A DNA stretch of 64,000 nucleotides from Clostridiaceae bacterium (lineage in GTDB: Bacteria > Bacillota > Clostridia > Clostridiales > Clostridiaceae), in the NCBI GenBank assembly GCA_902363375.1, contig CABIZX010000001.1, positions 496,001-560,000 of the forward strand. Direction: 5' to 3'. The notes beneath the pieces were generated by a model that saw only the letters and a program-made list of their open reading frames with translations, was not told the DNA's origin and ran no database searches. How positions within the stretch are numbered: position 1 is the first letter of the stretch; each line of letters begins with the position of its first letter. Below are positions 1-8,811 of this stretch, piece after piece. The translations under genes and the position numbers were made by a program.

Positions 1-1601
1 TTATTTTCATCTACGTAAAAATTTTGATTACTTGTAATACCTTTAAATCCGTCCTCATATACATAAGAATATTGGGGATCAGTTTTTATCATATTTTCGA
101 TGATATTATTTAATTCATCTATCCAATGGGTAGTACAGGTGAATAAATCAGAAATAGAATAAAACTCGCCGGTTTTTAAATTAATGTTTGGGGTACTCCT
201 AGTTGTTAAACCATGAGCAGCACCAAAGGGGTAGTTATAGGTATTTATTTCAGGAATATATAAATCCTTTTTAAAGAATAAATTTTCAAAATTACCATAT
301 AGGTTATAATCTAAAACTGCATTGCTACTAATAGCTTTAAGTGCTGATAGTTCTCTTAGTTTTGAATTAATACTATCTGATACTGAAGAAGGGGGAGATT
401 CTTGAATTTGTGGATAATATACTAGATAATCTACATTAGGTTTGTACTTAAGCTGCATCACGGTATATTTATCACTTAGCTTAACCCTATTATTAGGCTT
501 ATAAATTATATATCCATCTTTATCCATATAATAAGGAATATAATCTATATTAGCGTAGATTAGATTGCACTGAATATCTAAGGTGCCACTTCCCTTGACA
601 ACTGGAAGATTTCTTACTATTCTACCACGAAGATCTATAAAAAAAGTATTTTGAATATCATAGGCGGAAGCTAGGCCATCTTTAAAATTTTCTATACGTA
701 AAAATTTAAAATCTGTAAGGGTATTACCGTTATTATTGCCTAATGCATAGATATTGTTCATAAAAATATCATTATTATTTCCTCGAGAAAGACCTAGAGC
801 AAATCTATTTTCTCCAACATAATTTATGTTGTCATAGATGAAAGGATATACAATGTGATCAGATAAAGTTATAACGCCATAGCTGCCTATATAATTAGGA
901 GAAGTGCTCACAACCATATATCCATCCTCCACAGGAGAAGCTGACGTATACTTGGGTTTTATAAGAATGCGACCATGTATGTCTACATACCCTATTAGTC
1001 CTCCTAGAGTTTCAGAAAATGTAAATACATCTTCATTGTAGTTACCTACAAATTTATAAGGAAAGGTTGTAAATACAGCTCCACTTTTATCAATTACCTT
1101 GTATATACCATTTCGATCTTTAACTAATGCATAATTATTTTTAAAATCACTACCTTCCATATAGATTGGAGGAATAACCTCATTACCATATCTATCTATA
1201 TAACCATATAGATACTCATTTGCAGGAGTTTGGGAACCAACAAGAGCTAAAGAATCACTATAATTACCTACAAAGGTATAAGGTTTTTTTGTGATTATAT
1301 TTCCATTTTCATCAATAACCCCCATAACGTCTCCTTGTACATATACGGCTCTAGATTCTATGAAAGGTCCTATAGAATTATATATTGGTGGAACTACATA
1401 TTCTCCGTTAATATTAATAACGCCACAATAGTTATCCTTGCAAACAATGGCTAATTTATTTTCATTAAAGTTTGTTGCACTAGAAAATATAGGTGAAATT
1501 ATAAAATTTCCATCAGAATTAATATATCCATAGAAGCTTCCATACTTTGTATACATTAGAGCTGGGTACAAATCCACGCAAGATTTTTTTAAATCACTCA
1601 T
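1..1601 (-). CDS. WG-repeat protein with C-terminal DUF3298-type domain (partial)
   Basis: Reading leftwards from an ATG at 1601 the frame stays open to the window edge, giving about 533 residues without the C-terminus. An AGGAGTG ribosome binding site lies just upstream of the start. The first ~330 residues consist of about seven WG/KWG-type repeats, each with a pattern like YGYINSDGNFIISPIF (a glycine, a hydrophobic turn, then I-x-P-x-Y/F). The last ~150 residues, with the run YNYPFGAAHG and then TGEFYSISDLF, resemble the DUF4163/DUF3298 domain pair found in secreted or anchored Firmicute proteins. No signal peptide is seen at this start, so the location is unclear. The function of WG-repeat proteins is poorly known; binding or scaffolding is only an inference. 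The gene is divergent from ccdA. Confidence 0.75.
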   Translation of the reverse strand, partial: MSDLKKSCVDLYPALMYTKYGSFYGYINSDGNFIISPIFSSATNFNENKLAIVCKDNYCGVININGEYVVPPIYNSIGPFIESRAVYVQGDVMGVIDENGNIITKKPYTFVGNYSDSLALVGSQTPANEYLYGYIDRYGNEVIPPIYMEGSDFKNNYALVKDRNGIYKVIDKSGAVFTTFPYKFVGNYNEDVFTFSETLGGLIGYVDIHGRILIKPKYTSASPVEDGYMVVSTSPNYIGSYGVITLSDHIVYPFIYDNINYVGENRFALGLSRGNNNDIFMNNIYALGNNNGNTLTDFKFLRIENFKDGLASAYDIQNTFFIDLRGRIVRNLPVVKGSGTLDIQCNLIYANIDYIPYYMDKDGYIIYKPNNRVKLSDKYTVMQLKYKPNVDYLVYYPQIQESPPSSVSDSINSKLRELSALKAISSNAVLDYNLYGNFENLFFKKDLYIPEINTYNYPFGAAHGLTTRSTPNINLKTGEFYSISDLFTCTTHWIDELNNIIENMIKTDPQYSYVYEDGFKGITSNQNFYVDEN

Positions 1602-1693
1602 AAATACACTCCTATTTATTACTTAATACTAGTGTATTTAAATTTATTTAATATGTTTCAATGAATTCATAAAGTTATTGACATAAATAAGAA

Positions 1694-1742
1694 TTAGTTA
1701 TTAAACTTATATACACTATAATAAGGGTTACTAAAAAGTGAC
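1694..1742 (+). promoter_or_regulatory. possible promoter and operator before ccdA
   Basis: TATAAT at 1717-1722 is a good -10 with a weak -35 (TTAGTT, 1694-1699) at 17 nt; a separate TTGACA at 1678-1683 has no good -10 at normal spacing. Just downstream, GTTACT (1727-1732) and AGTGAC (1737-1742) form an imperfect inverted repeat around AAAA, suitable for a small dimeric regulator such as the HxlR-type protein at 3245. This link is inference. Confidence 0.3.
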
Positions 1743-1822
1743 TAATTGAAAGCTGTAGTATATATTGATATATTTATTGTTAAATGAAATTTATATAAAT
1801 ATAATATTGAAGGGAGTAAACT

Positions 1823-2500
1823 ATGGAATATATTTTATTATTTTTAGAAGGAATTATAACCTTTATATCTCCATGTATTTTACCAATGCTACCTATATAT
1901 ATTTCTTACTTTGCAGGAGATAATAATTTAGAGGATGAAAAGAAAAACAATACCTTAATAAATGCTATAGGATTTGTAATTGGTTTTACAATAGTATTTA
2001 CTTTACTTGGAACTTTAGCAGGAACCTTTGGAAGTTTTATTAGAAATTACTATACAATATTGAACATAATAGGTGGAGGAATAATAGTTATATTTGGATT
2101 GAACTATATGGGGGTACTTAGAATTCCGATTTTAGAGAGAAGTTTCAAAATGAATGTGAAAATAGATTCTCTTAAATTTGTATCTTCAATCTTATTTGGA
2201 ATGGTTTTTGCTATTGGATGGACACCTTGTGTAGGTACATTTTTAGGTTCAGCACTTATGATTGCTGCTAATAGTCAACATATTTCAAAAGGAGCATTAA
2301 TGCTATTTGTTTATAGTATAGGTTTAGGAATACCATTTATTATATCAGCTATCTTAATAGGTAAGCTAAAAGAAACTTTAGATTTTATAAAAAGAAACTA
2401 TAAAATAATAAATAGAATTTCTGGAATAATTCTTGTAATCATAGGAATTGCAATGATGACAGGGTATTTAAACAAAATACTTTCAATTTTAAGTTTTTAG
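1823..2500 (+). CDS. ccdA: cytochrome c biogenesis/thiol-disulfide transporter CcdA family protein
   Basis: A 225-residue membrane protein with about six transmembrane segments. It carries the two cysteine motifs of the CcdA/DsbD core: SPC at residue 18 in the first helix and TPC at residue 136. In this family the two cysteines pass electrons from cytoplasmic thioredoxin to a thioredoxin-like protein outside the membrane. The next gene, 9 nt downstream, encodes such a membrane-anchored thioredoxin, so the pair forms a redox relay. Ribosome binding site GAAGGGAG precedes the ATG. In a clostridium without c-type cytochromes the likely role is reduction of extracytoplasmic disulfides rather than cytochrome c maturation; this is inference. 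Confidence 0.85.
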   Translation: MEYILLFLEGIITFISPCILPMLPIYISYFAGDNNLEDEKKNNTLINAIGFVIGFTIVFTLLGTLAGTFGSFIRNYYTILNIIGGGIIVIFGLNYMGVLRIPILERSFKMNVKIDSLKFVSSILFGMVFAIGWTPCVGTFLGSALMIAANSQHISKGALMLFVYSIGLGIPFIISAILIGKLKETLDFIKRNYKIINRISGIILVIIGIAMMTGYLNKILSILSF

Positions 2501-2509
2501 GAGGAAGTT

Positions 2510-3100
2510 ATGAAAAATAAAAATATAATTTTATGGGTAATAGGCTTTATTATATTTTTAGTAGTAGTTTATTTAGGATATAATGAACTATCATCAAGAT
2601 ATGAGGGAAATAAGTCTAAAGAAAATGAAGAGATAGCTGAAAATATACCTAAAAATGAAGAGGGAAACAATGAAGATACAAAGGTAGAGGCATTAGATTT
2701 TACAGTATATGATGAAGCAGGTAATCAGGTTAAGTTATCAGATTATAGGGGTACACCTGTAGTATTAAATTTTTGGGCTAGCTGGTGTCCTCCATGTAAG
2801 GAAGAAATGCCTCATTTTAAGAATGCTGCTGATAAGTATGGAGAAGATGTTAAGATATTAATGATTAATATGACAGATGGACAAAGAGAAACTGTAGAGA
2901 GTGCTAAGAAGTTTATGGTTGATAATGGATATGATATGACTACTTTGTATGATAAGGATTTAGATGCTGCTATGAAATATAAAATTTCAGGTATTCCTAG
3001 AACTGTATTTATCGATAAGGATGGATTTATTGAAATAGATAGGGTAGGAATAGTTAATGAAGAATTTTTAAATGACATGATAGAAAGAATTAAAAAATAG
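2510..3100 (+). CDS. membrane-anchored TlpA/ResA-like thioredoxin
   Basis: 196 residues. An N-terminal hydrophobic segment (about residues 5-25) serves as uncleaved anchor, followed by a charged linker rich in E, N and K (30-60) and a thioredoxin fold with the active site WCPPC (Cys93 and Cys96), as in TlpA/ResA. The later cis-proline motif GIPRT is present. The protein should act on the outer face of the membrane and receive electrons from the CcdA protein encoded immediately upstream in the same operon. GGAGGAAG ribosome binding site overlaps the end of ccdA. The targets are not visible from the sequence. Confidence 0.85.
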   Translation: MKNKNIILWVIGFIIFLVVVYLGYNELSSRYEGNKSKENEEIAENIPKNEEGNNEDTKVEALDFTVYDEAGNQVKLSDYRGTPVVLNFWASWCPPCKEEMPHFKNAADKYGEDVKILMINMTDGQRETVESAKKFMVDNGYDMTTLYDKDLDAAMKYKISGIPRTVFIDKDGFIEIDRVGIVNEEFLNDMIERIKK

Positions 3101-3244
3101 AAAATAACATTAACAATTAGTGAAAAAAATCCATTAGGGCTAGATAAAGAAAAATGATACAGGTATAATAGATACTTAATAGCGTATACTTATTTAAATT
3201 ATGTAACAGATTTTAAGAACGGTATATACTAAAGGAGAGAAGTT

Positions 3245-3574
3245 ATGTTTGTAGTAAATAATGAAGAATATCACTGCCCAGTGGAAGCTTTAGCTAATAT
3301 TTTAGGGAAAAAGTGGGTAGCTAATATAATTTGGTCACTGAGAGAAGAACATAAAAGGTTTGGAGAATTGAAGCGTCATATGAAGGGATGTAGTAAGAAA
3401 ATGTTATCTCAACAATTGGAGCTTCTTATAAATAGTGAAATTATAGATAATGAGAAAGGGATAAACAATAATCAAGTTGAATCAGTTTATTACCTTACAG
3501 ATAAGGGGAAAGCTTTACTTCCAGCCATTGAACAGATGATTTTATGGGGTGAAAAAAACCTACCTTGCAAATAA
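3245..3574 (+). CDS. HxlR-family winged-helix transcriptional regulator
   Basis: 109 residues with the family hallmark near the start: CPVEALANILGKKW followed by FGELKRHM and the recognition region SKKMLSQQLELL, then the wing and YYLTDKGKALLP. A single Cys near residue 11 (EYHCPVE) is the residue that senses thiol stress in relatives such as HypR and YodB. It follows the CcdA/thioredoxin pair by 144 nt and precedes a small membrane protein by 16 nt, so a redox-responsive role is plausible. A Cys pair later in the protein (the MKGCSKK cysteine and the CK end) is also present. Ribosome binding site AAAGGAGAG. Confidence 0.85.
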   Translation: MFVVNNEEYHCPVEALANILGKKWVANIIWSLREEHKRFGELKRHMKGCSKKMLSQQLELLINSEIIDNEKGINNNQVESVYYLTDKGKALLPAIEQMILWGEKNLPCK

Positions 3575-3590
3575 AAAGGAGAAAGCTAAC

Positions 3591-3830
3591 ATGAATAGAA
3601 TAAAATTAAATTTAAATAAGCTTTCTAATTTATTGTTTTATACGGGAATATTTTTAGGTGTCATAGGTTATTATCGAATTTATAAGGTAAGAGCTAATTT
3701 ACCTTCAGGAATATGTCCGATAGATGATAATAGAGGTTTAATTATAGTAGCAGCATTTATGTTAATTAGCTCTGTAATAACTTCTACTTTGTATGAAAGA
3801 AATTTAAAAAGAAAAAGATTAAAAGAATAA
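3591..3830 (+). CDS. small membrane protein, unknown function
   Basis: 79 residues from the ATG at 3591, which has AAAAGGAG nine bases upstream; a longer frame runs back to 3549 inside the regulator gene but has no ribosome binding site. Two hydrophobic stretches are visible (about 14-24 and 45-62), separated by a polar loop with the short motif CPIDDNRG, followed by a basic tail RNLKRKRLKE. The protein is thus a two-helix membrane protein. It lies in the same operon as the HxlR regulator. I do not recognise the family. Confidence 0.6.
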   Translation: MNRIKLNLNKLSNLLFYTGIFLGVIGYYRIYKVRANLPSGICPIDDNRGLIIVAAFMLISSVITSTLYERNLKRKRLKE

Positions 3831-3833
3831 CAT

Positions 3834-3938
3834 AAAAAAGATATCTTAAAGTTTTGAAGTACTTTTAATTGTAATTTGCACTGGACTAAAGTGTAATTTG
3901 GTTAAATTAAAGGTAATAAGCTGTTAAGATATTTTTTT
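3834..3938 (+). terminator. long three-tier terminator-like hairpin
   Basis: Outer stem: ATATCTTAA (3841-3849) with TTAAGATAT (3924-3932), extended by the A-run at 3834-3839 against the seven-T run at 3932-3938. Middle stem: CTTTTAATT (3862-3870) with AATTAAAGG (3905-3913). Inner stem: TGCACT (3877-3882) with AGTGTA (3890-3895). The T-run ends the structure as in an intrinsic terminator. Confidence 0.55.
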
Positions 3939-4231
3939 ATATTAAGTTCATATATAAGTTTATATTTTAAAATCATAATAAAATAATTATAATGTTTATT
4001 AGTAAGGATAACTAAAGTGACTTGTTGCTATAGAGGAGTTCATAAATTTTCATTAGAGATCTATTGAATTTACTATATCTAATGTGAAAATTTTAAATAT
4101 TAACACATATAAATATTTAAAAAGTTTTATAGATTAATATTTATATATGAAGGATTAATGGATGTATTTTATATGTTTTTAATTAATATTAATTTGAGAT
4201 AGTATATAACAGAGTTAAAGAGGGGCTTAGA
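3939..4231. other. AT-rich intergenic stretch, no gene seen
   Basis: About 290 nt of very AT-rich sequence between the long hairpin and the next gene. No frame with a ribosome binding site and no clear RNA structure was found. It presumably holds the promoter for the 140-residue gene at 4232. Confidence 0.5.
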
Positions 4232-4654
4232 ATGGAAAACTATATAACTAAAGATAATGAACTTTATAATCAGGTGGAAAAGCAGGATGAATTAAATAAA
4301 TACAAGGCAGATGTGGATGAAGCAATTAATAATATAATTGATAAAGAAGATAGGTTAGTTTTTGCTAATGTAGTAAAGGCAGCAGATATTACTAATATAA
4401 CAGTATTTAAGCATCCAGAACTAAGAGGATATATTTTAGAAAAAATAAAAATTTCAAAAGAAATTCAAGTTATAAATAAAAAAATAGATAGAGCTGTAGC
4501 TAGATTAATTAAAAGAAATAAAAAGATTACATTTATTTCATTAATGAATAGTTGTAGATTTAATGCTGATCATATGTATAGTAATCCATATATAAAGGAA
4601 AGAATTCGACTAGCTGTTATTGAAAATAATAGAATCTTTTATAAAAATCAATAA
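4232..4654 (+). CDS. small protein with a duplicated helix-turn-helix-like unit, unknown function
   Basis: 140 residues, GAGGGG ribosome binding site. The protein holds two copies of a ~40-residue unit. Copy one (about residues 29-70) runs DEAINNIIDKEDRLVFANVV and ends at KHPELRGYI; copy two (about 87-128) runs DRAVARLIKRNKKITFISLM and ends at SNPYIKERI. Both follow the same pattern: an amphipathic helix, a basic/polar turn, I/V-x-F-x-x-V/L-x-x, a second helix, then an aromatic, N/H-P and a basic helix. This pattern resembles the N-terminal domain of DUF6262/TnpC-type proteins linked to transposition, but here it stands alone and doubled. The family call is inference; no transposase lies nearby. 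Confidence 0.6.
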   Translation: MENYITKDNELYNQVEKQDELNKYKADVDEAINNIIDKEDRLVFANVVKAADITNITVFKHPELRGYILEKIKISKEIQVINKKIDRAVARLIKRNKKITFISLMNSCRFNADHMYSNPYIKERIRLAVIENNRIFYKNQ

Positions 4655-4780
4655 ATTGCAGATAATATTTAGGTATATATTTTAGAAAGTATACTTACAA
4701 AGGATATAGATTAAGGTATAATAATACATAGGAAAAAATTACAAATAAGTAGAATTAAAACAACAATATGGAGGTGCAAT

Positions 4781-6580
4781 ATGGGAGCAATAAAGAATAT
4801 AAAGACAAGGGACCAAGTGGAAGAAAAATATAAATGGAAAGTAGATAAAATGTATGCTACTGATGAAAAATGGGAAGAAGATTTTAAAAAGTTAAAGGAA
4901 AATGCTCCAAGTCTTTTACAATTCAAAAGTAAACTTAGCAATGGCGGTGAGCTCTTAAGTTATTTACGTAAGTATGAAGAATTAGCTAGTTTATATGAGG
5001 ATTTAGTAGTATACGCTCACTTAAGAAGTGATGAAGATAAATCTAACTCTAAGTATCAAGTTATGATGGATAAAGTATCTACCTTTGGAGCCGAATTCAG
5101 TGGAATAATTTCATTCTTCCTTCCAGAATTATTATCTATGGAAGTAGAAGATGTTAGAAAACTTATAGAAAATACAGATGGTTTAAAACATTATGAGATA
5201 TATATTACAAATATCTTTGAAGGAAAGCCTCATATTTTAAGTGAAGCAGAAGAAAATATATTAGCAAACGTTAGTGATTGTCTAAGTGCACCAAGTAATA
5301 TATTTACTATGCTTACTAATGCGGATATAACCTTCCCTAAAATAAAAGATGAAGATGGAAATGAGGTAGAGCTTACAGCTTCAAATTATTCTATATTCAT
5401 AACAAGTAAAGATAGAAATGTTAGAAAAGAAGCATTTAAGGCACTATTCGATACTTATAAGAAGTTTGAGAATACTATATCAACTTCCTATACTGCTTCT
5501 GTAAAGAATTTTATTTTTGAAAGTAAAACTAGAAAATATAATTCTTGTCTTGAAGCGTCCTTAAAGCCTAATAAAATACCAACAGAGGTATATAAAAATG
5601 TAGTTAATACAGTGAATAAAAGAATAAGTTCTCTTCATAGATATGTAGATTTAAAAAAGAAATTACTTAATTTAGATGAGATTCATATGTATGATTTATA
5701 TGTTCCAATCATAGATGCACCAAAGTTTGATATACCTTTTGAAGAAGGTGTAAAGCTTTGTGAAAATGCTCTAGAGCCAATGGGAAAAGAGTATATAGAT
5801 ATCTTTAATAAAGGAGTTACAGAAGGTTGGATTGATATTTATGAGAATAAAGGAAAAAGGGGAGGAGCTTATTCTAGTGGAAGCTATACCTCTATGCCAT
5901 ATATTTTATTAAACTATAAAAATCAAGTGAATGATGTATCTACTTTAATTCATGAAATGGGCCATAGTATACATTCCTATTATTCAAAGCATAATCAACC
6001 ATTTACTTATGCAAATTATGAATTGTTCTGTGCAGAGGTGGCATCTACTACTAATGAGTGTTTACTAATAGATTACTTAATAAAGAACGAAACTGATAAA
6101 GTAAAAAGATTATATTTAATAAATCAACAACTTGAAGGTATTAGAACCACTGTATTCAGACAAACGATGTTTGCTGAATTTGAATTAATAGTTCATGAGA
6201 AGATGGAAAATGGGGAAGCCTTATCTGGTGATGAACTATGTAAAATTTATCATGATCTAAATGTTAATTATTTTGGAGATACCATGGTGGTAGATAATGA
6301 AATTGATATTGAATGGGCAAGAATTCCTCACTTCTATAGAGATTTTTATGTATATCAATATGTAACTGGCTTTGCAGCTGCTAATTCCTTCTATGAAAAG
6401 ATTCTTCATGAAGGTGAAGAGGCAGTTGAAAAATACAAAGGCTTCTTAAAGGCTGGCTGTAGTGATTATCCAATTGAAATTTTAAAGAAGGCTGGAGTAG
6501 ATATGACTACACCAAAACCACTAGAAGATACAATTAATAGATTTGATGAACTGTTATCTATGCTAGAAAAAGAAATTTAA
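4781..6580 (+). CDS. pepF: oligoendopeptidase F (M3 zinc peptidase)
   Basis: 599 residues, the usual length for PepF. The zinc site HEMGH is at residues 391-395, with the downstream glutamate motif ELFCAEVASTTNE supplying the third ligand. The helical N-terminal half and the conserved C-terminal motif FYRDFYVYQYVTGF, typical of the PepF branch of M3 peptidases, are present. The enzyme hydrolyses oligopeptides of roughly 7-17 residues in the cytosol. TGGAGGTG ribosome binding site lies 8 nt before the ATG. The last 11 bases of the gene and its terminator occur a second time at 7881, beyond the next gene. Confidence 0.95.
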   Translation: MGAIKNIKTRDQVEEKYKWKVDKMYATDEKWEEDFKKLKENAPSLLQFKSKLSNGGELLSYLRKYEELASLYEDLVVYAHLRSDEDKSNSKYQVMMDKVSTFGAEFSGIISFFLPELLSMEVEDVRKLIENTDGLKHYEIYITNIFEGKPHILSEAEENILANVSDCLSAPSNIFTMLTNADITFPKIKDEDGNEVELTASNYSIFITSKDRNVRKEAFKALFDTYKKFENTISTSYTASVKNFIFESKTRKYNSCLEASLKPNKIPTEVYKNVVNTVNKRISSLHRYVDLKKKLLNLDEIHMYDLYVPIIDAPKFDIPFEEGVKLCENALEPMGKEYIDIFNKGVTEGWIDIYENKGKRGGAYSSGSYTSMPYILLNYKNQVNDVSTLIHEMGHSIHSYYSKHNQPFTYANYELFCAEVASTTNECLLIDYLIKNETDKVKRLYLINQQLEGIRTTVFRQTMFAEFELIVHEKMENGEALSGDELCKIYHDLNVNYFGDTMVVDNEIDIEWARIPHFYRDFYVYQYVTGFAAANSFYEKILHEGEEAVEKYKGFLKAGCSDYPIEILKKAGVDMTTPKPLEDTINRFDELLSMLEKEI

Positions 6581-6652
6581 TAATTAAATATTTTTATGAA
6601 ATAACACTTAGGTATTTAAAATTATTATAATACTTAAGTGCTATTTTATTAT
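6570..6652 (+). repeat. 83-bp direct repeat, copy 1 (pepF end plus terminator hairpin)
   Basis: Covers the last 11 nt of pepF and a hairpin with arms CACTTAGGTATT and AATACTTAAGTG, followed by CTATTTTATTAT. It is identical to 7881-7963 except for one base in the left arm (G here, A in copy 2; G still pairs with U). It probably terminates pepF. Confidence 0.9.
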
Positions 6653-6820
6653 AAGAAGATAATTAGACTGTTTATAAATTGACTATTGTACATTAATCTA
6701 TAGGATAGCTCTATAATGATTATTATTCATAGAGATACTTAAAAATAGGCTCTAGAGTTGATTTCTACACTTTGCAATGCTAGAATATCGTTAATATTTA
6801 TTTATTTGGAGGGTTAAAGT

Positions 6821-7837
6821 ATGAAAGACATTTGTTTGTTTGGATTAGGAGAAATATTTTATAGAACGGTAGAAGGCATAGGTCAGAATCATACTATTCT
6901 TTACGTGAGTGACAACAATCCAAGTACATGGGGAAAAGAGTTTTGCGGTATACCGTGCATTTCTCCAGAAGAACTTCGTTCAAAAAAGGAAAGTCTTAAA
7001 ATTTATGTAACAACTGCTTGGGAAGCCTATAAGCAAATAAAAAGGCAATTATATGATATACAGTTAGAGTGTTTTCATTGGGAAGAATTGTTTGGAGTAT
7101 ATCCAGTTAATTTTAGTAACTTTTCAGTAACTTTAACGACTGAAGATTTTCAAGGTAATTATTCAGATGAAGCTGGAAATAAAATATCCTTTGATGGCGA
7201 TGTGCCAAGGAAATGTAAAATAGTATTAAATGGTGGAAATCATCATATTCATTTTGGTTCTAATATACATATTGCTAGAAATGCAGAGATAACTATTATA
7301 TGTAATCATAAAGCTCCACATCAAGGAGGAACGTCTTGTGTAATAGGTGATAACGTAGGTATTTGGAATGAAGGACATCTTTCTATTGATCTACTGAGTG
7401 GAGCATCATGTTCAATTGGAGCAAAAACATCCTTTGGTAATGGAGAAGTATTAATAAAGTCCATAGAAAATGGACATATTACAATTGGTGAAAATTGTAT
7501 GTTTTCCTATGGAGTCCGTTTAATGCAGAATGATTACCATTTATTATTTGATAAAAAAACAGGAAAGCGTATAAATTATCCTAAAGATATCATTGTAGGT
7601 GATCATGTATGGGTGGGGGAAAATGTAACACTTTTACATGGTGCACAAATTGGTTCAGGAAGTATGATTGGATATGGAAGTATTACATCAGGTAAGTTTG
7701 GTAATAATATGTTACTAGCAGGACAACCAGCAAGAATTCTTCGAAAAGATATTTGTTGGGCTCGTGACAGTACTTATACACAACATAGCAACATTGAAGA
7801 GTGTTGGGATAAAGACGGTATTAATATTTCTGATTAA
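6821..7837 (+). CDS. hexapeptide-repeat (left-handed beta-helix) acyltransferase
   Basis: 338 residues. The first ~95 residues look like a small Rossmann-type domain (start DICLFGLGEIFYRTVE, then VSDNNPSTWG), as found in front of PglD-like and other sugar acyltransferases. From about residue 130 to 310 the sequence has irregular hexapeptide repeats, ending in the CatB/Maa-type segment GDHVWVGENVTLLHGAQIGS and AGQPARIL. The catalytic histidine is likely in the NDYH motif (about residue 240). Likely role: O-acetylation of a cell-surface sugar, but no other polysaccharide gene is nearby. The gene sits between two copies of an 83-bp repeat and uses CGT/CGA arginine codons about as often as AGA/AGG, unlike its neighbours, which suggests transfer. 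Confidence 0.8.
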   Translation: MKDICLFGLGEIFYRTVEGIGQNHTILYVSDNNPSTWGKEFCGIPCISPEELRSKKESLKIYVTTAWEAYKQIKRQLYDIQLECFHWEELFGVYPVNFSNFSVTLTTEDFQGNYSDEAGNKISFDGDVPRKCKIVLNGGNHHIHFGSNIHIARNAEITIICNHKAPHQGGTSCVIGDNVGIWNEGHLSIDLLSGASCSIGAKTSFGNGEVLIKSIENGHITIGENCMFSYGVRLMQNDYHLLFDKKTGKRINYPKDIIVGDHVWVGENVTLLHGAQIGSGSMIGYGSITSGKFGNNMLLAGQPARILRKDICWARDSTYTQHSNIEECWDKDGINISD

Positions 7838-7880
7838 TGATTATTGCATTGAACCATAAATTTATTACTGTTTTGTGGAG

Positions 7881-7963
7881 AAGAAATTTAATAATTAAAT
7901 ATTTTTATGAAATAACACTTAAGTATTTAAAATTATTATAATACTTAAGTGCTATTTTATTAT
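7881..7963 (+). repeat. 83-bp direct repeat, copy 2 (terminator hairpin)
   Basis: Second copy of 6570-6652, one mismatch. Here the hairpin is perfect: CACTTAAGTATT with AATACTTAAGTG, 12 bp. It contains the 11-nt end of pepF (AAGAAATTTAA) although no pepF frame leads into it, so this copy derives from the pepF locus and not the reverse. It would terminate the acyltransferase gene. Confidence 0.9.
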
Positions 7964-8098
7964 TAAGATATAAAGATATAATAGATAAAAATTTTCAATA
8001 ATTATGCTTAAAATAACCTATAGATTTGATACTACAATTTTAAAAATTTTGTTTTTTGGAAAAAGTTTGTATATAATTTTAAGTGAGGTGAGTAATTT

Positions 8099-8773
8099 AT
8101 GAAAGAGAAAATTTTTATAATTGAAGATGAAGAGAAAATTAGAAGAGAATTAGGAACTTTTCTAAATAAATATGGATATGATGTTCTAACTTCTGATAAT
8201 TTTGAAAATATCGTAGAAGAGACTTTAAAAGCAGCTCCTAATGTAGTATTGTTAGATATTAATTTACCATATTACGATGGATATTATATATGCCGAGAAA
8301 TAAGAAAAAATTCTAATGTGCCTATTATTGTTGTAACTAGTAGGGATAGCGATATGGATGAATTAATGAGTATGAATTTAGGTGCTGATGATTTTATTAC
8401 AAAACCTTATAATACACAGATACTTTTAGCTAGAATTGCATCTATCATAAGACGCACTTATAACAATAATACTGATATGGAGATTTTTAGTCATAGAGAA
8501 CTTAAATATAATCTTTCTACTAGTGAAATAGAGTTTGAAGGTAAAAAACAAGAACTTACCAAGAATGAAAGTAAAATTATATATATATTAATAAAAAATA
8601 AAGAAAAAATAGTTTCTAGAGATGAACTTATGAAAGCTTTATGGCAATCTGATGAGTTTGTAGATGATAATACATTAACTGTAAATATAAATAGATTAAG
8701 AAAAAAAATAGATGAAATAGGAGCAGTAGGCTATTTACAAACAAAAAGGGGACAGGGGTATATTTTAGCTTAG
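8099..8773 (+). CDS. OmpR-family response regulator of a Bce-type system
   Basis: 224 residues. Receiver domain 1-118 with the acidic pair at residues 10-11, phosphoacceptor Asp53 (VLLDINLP), the switch residue in VVTSRD, and Lys in the ITKPY motif. The winged-helix effector domain (about 130-224) has the C-terminal RGQGYIL ending. It is followed 38 nt later by a short sensor kinase, then by a Bce-type ABC transporter, so it is most likely the BceR-type regulator that activates this transporter. AAGTGAGGTG ribosome binding site. Phased repeats before the transporter gene are its probable binding sites. Confidence 0.88.
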   Translation: MKEKIFIIEDEEKIRRELGTFLNKYGYDVLTSDNFENIVEETLKAAPNVVLLDINLPYYDGYYICREIRKNSNVPIIVVTSRDSDMDELMSMNLGADDFITKPYNTQILLARIASIIRRTYNNNTDMEIFSHRELKYNLSTSEIEFEGKKQELTKNESKIIYILIKNKEKIVSRDELMKALWQSDEFVDDNTLTVNINRLRKKIDEIGAVGYLQTKRGQGYILA

Positions 8774-8811
8774 GCTTTTAGGTTAATTAGAGCTAAAGGA
8801 AGGACGGTTCA

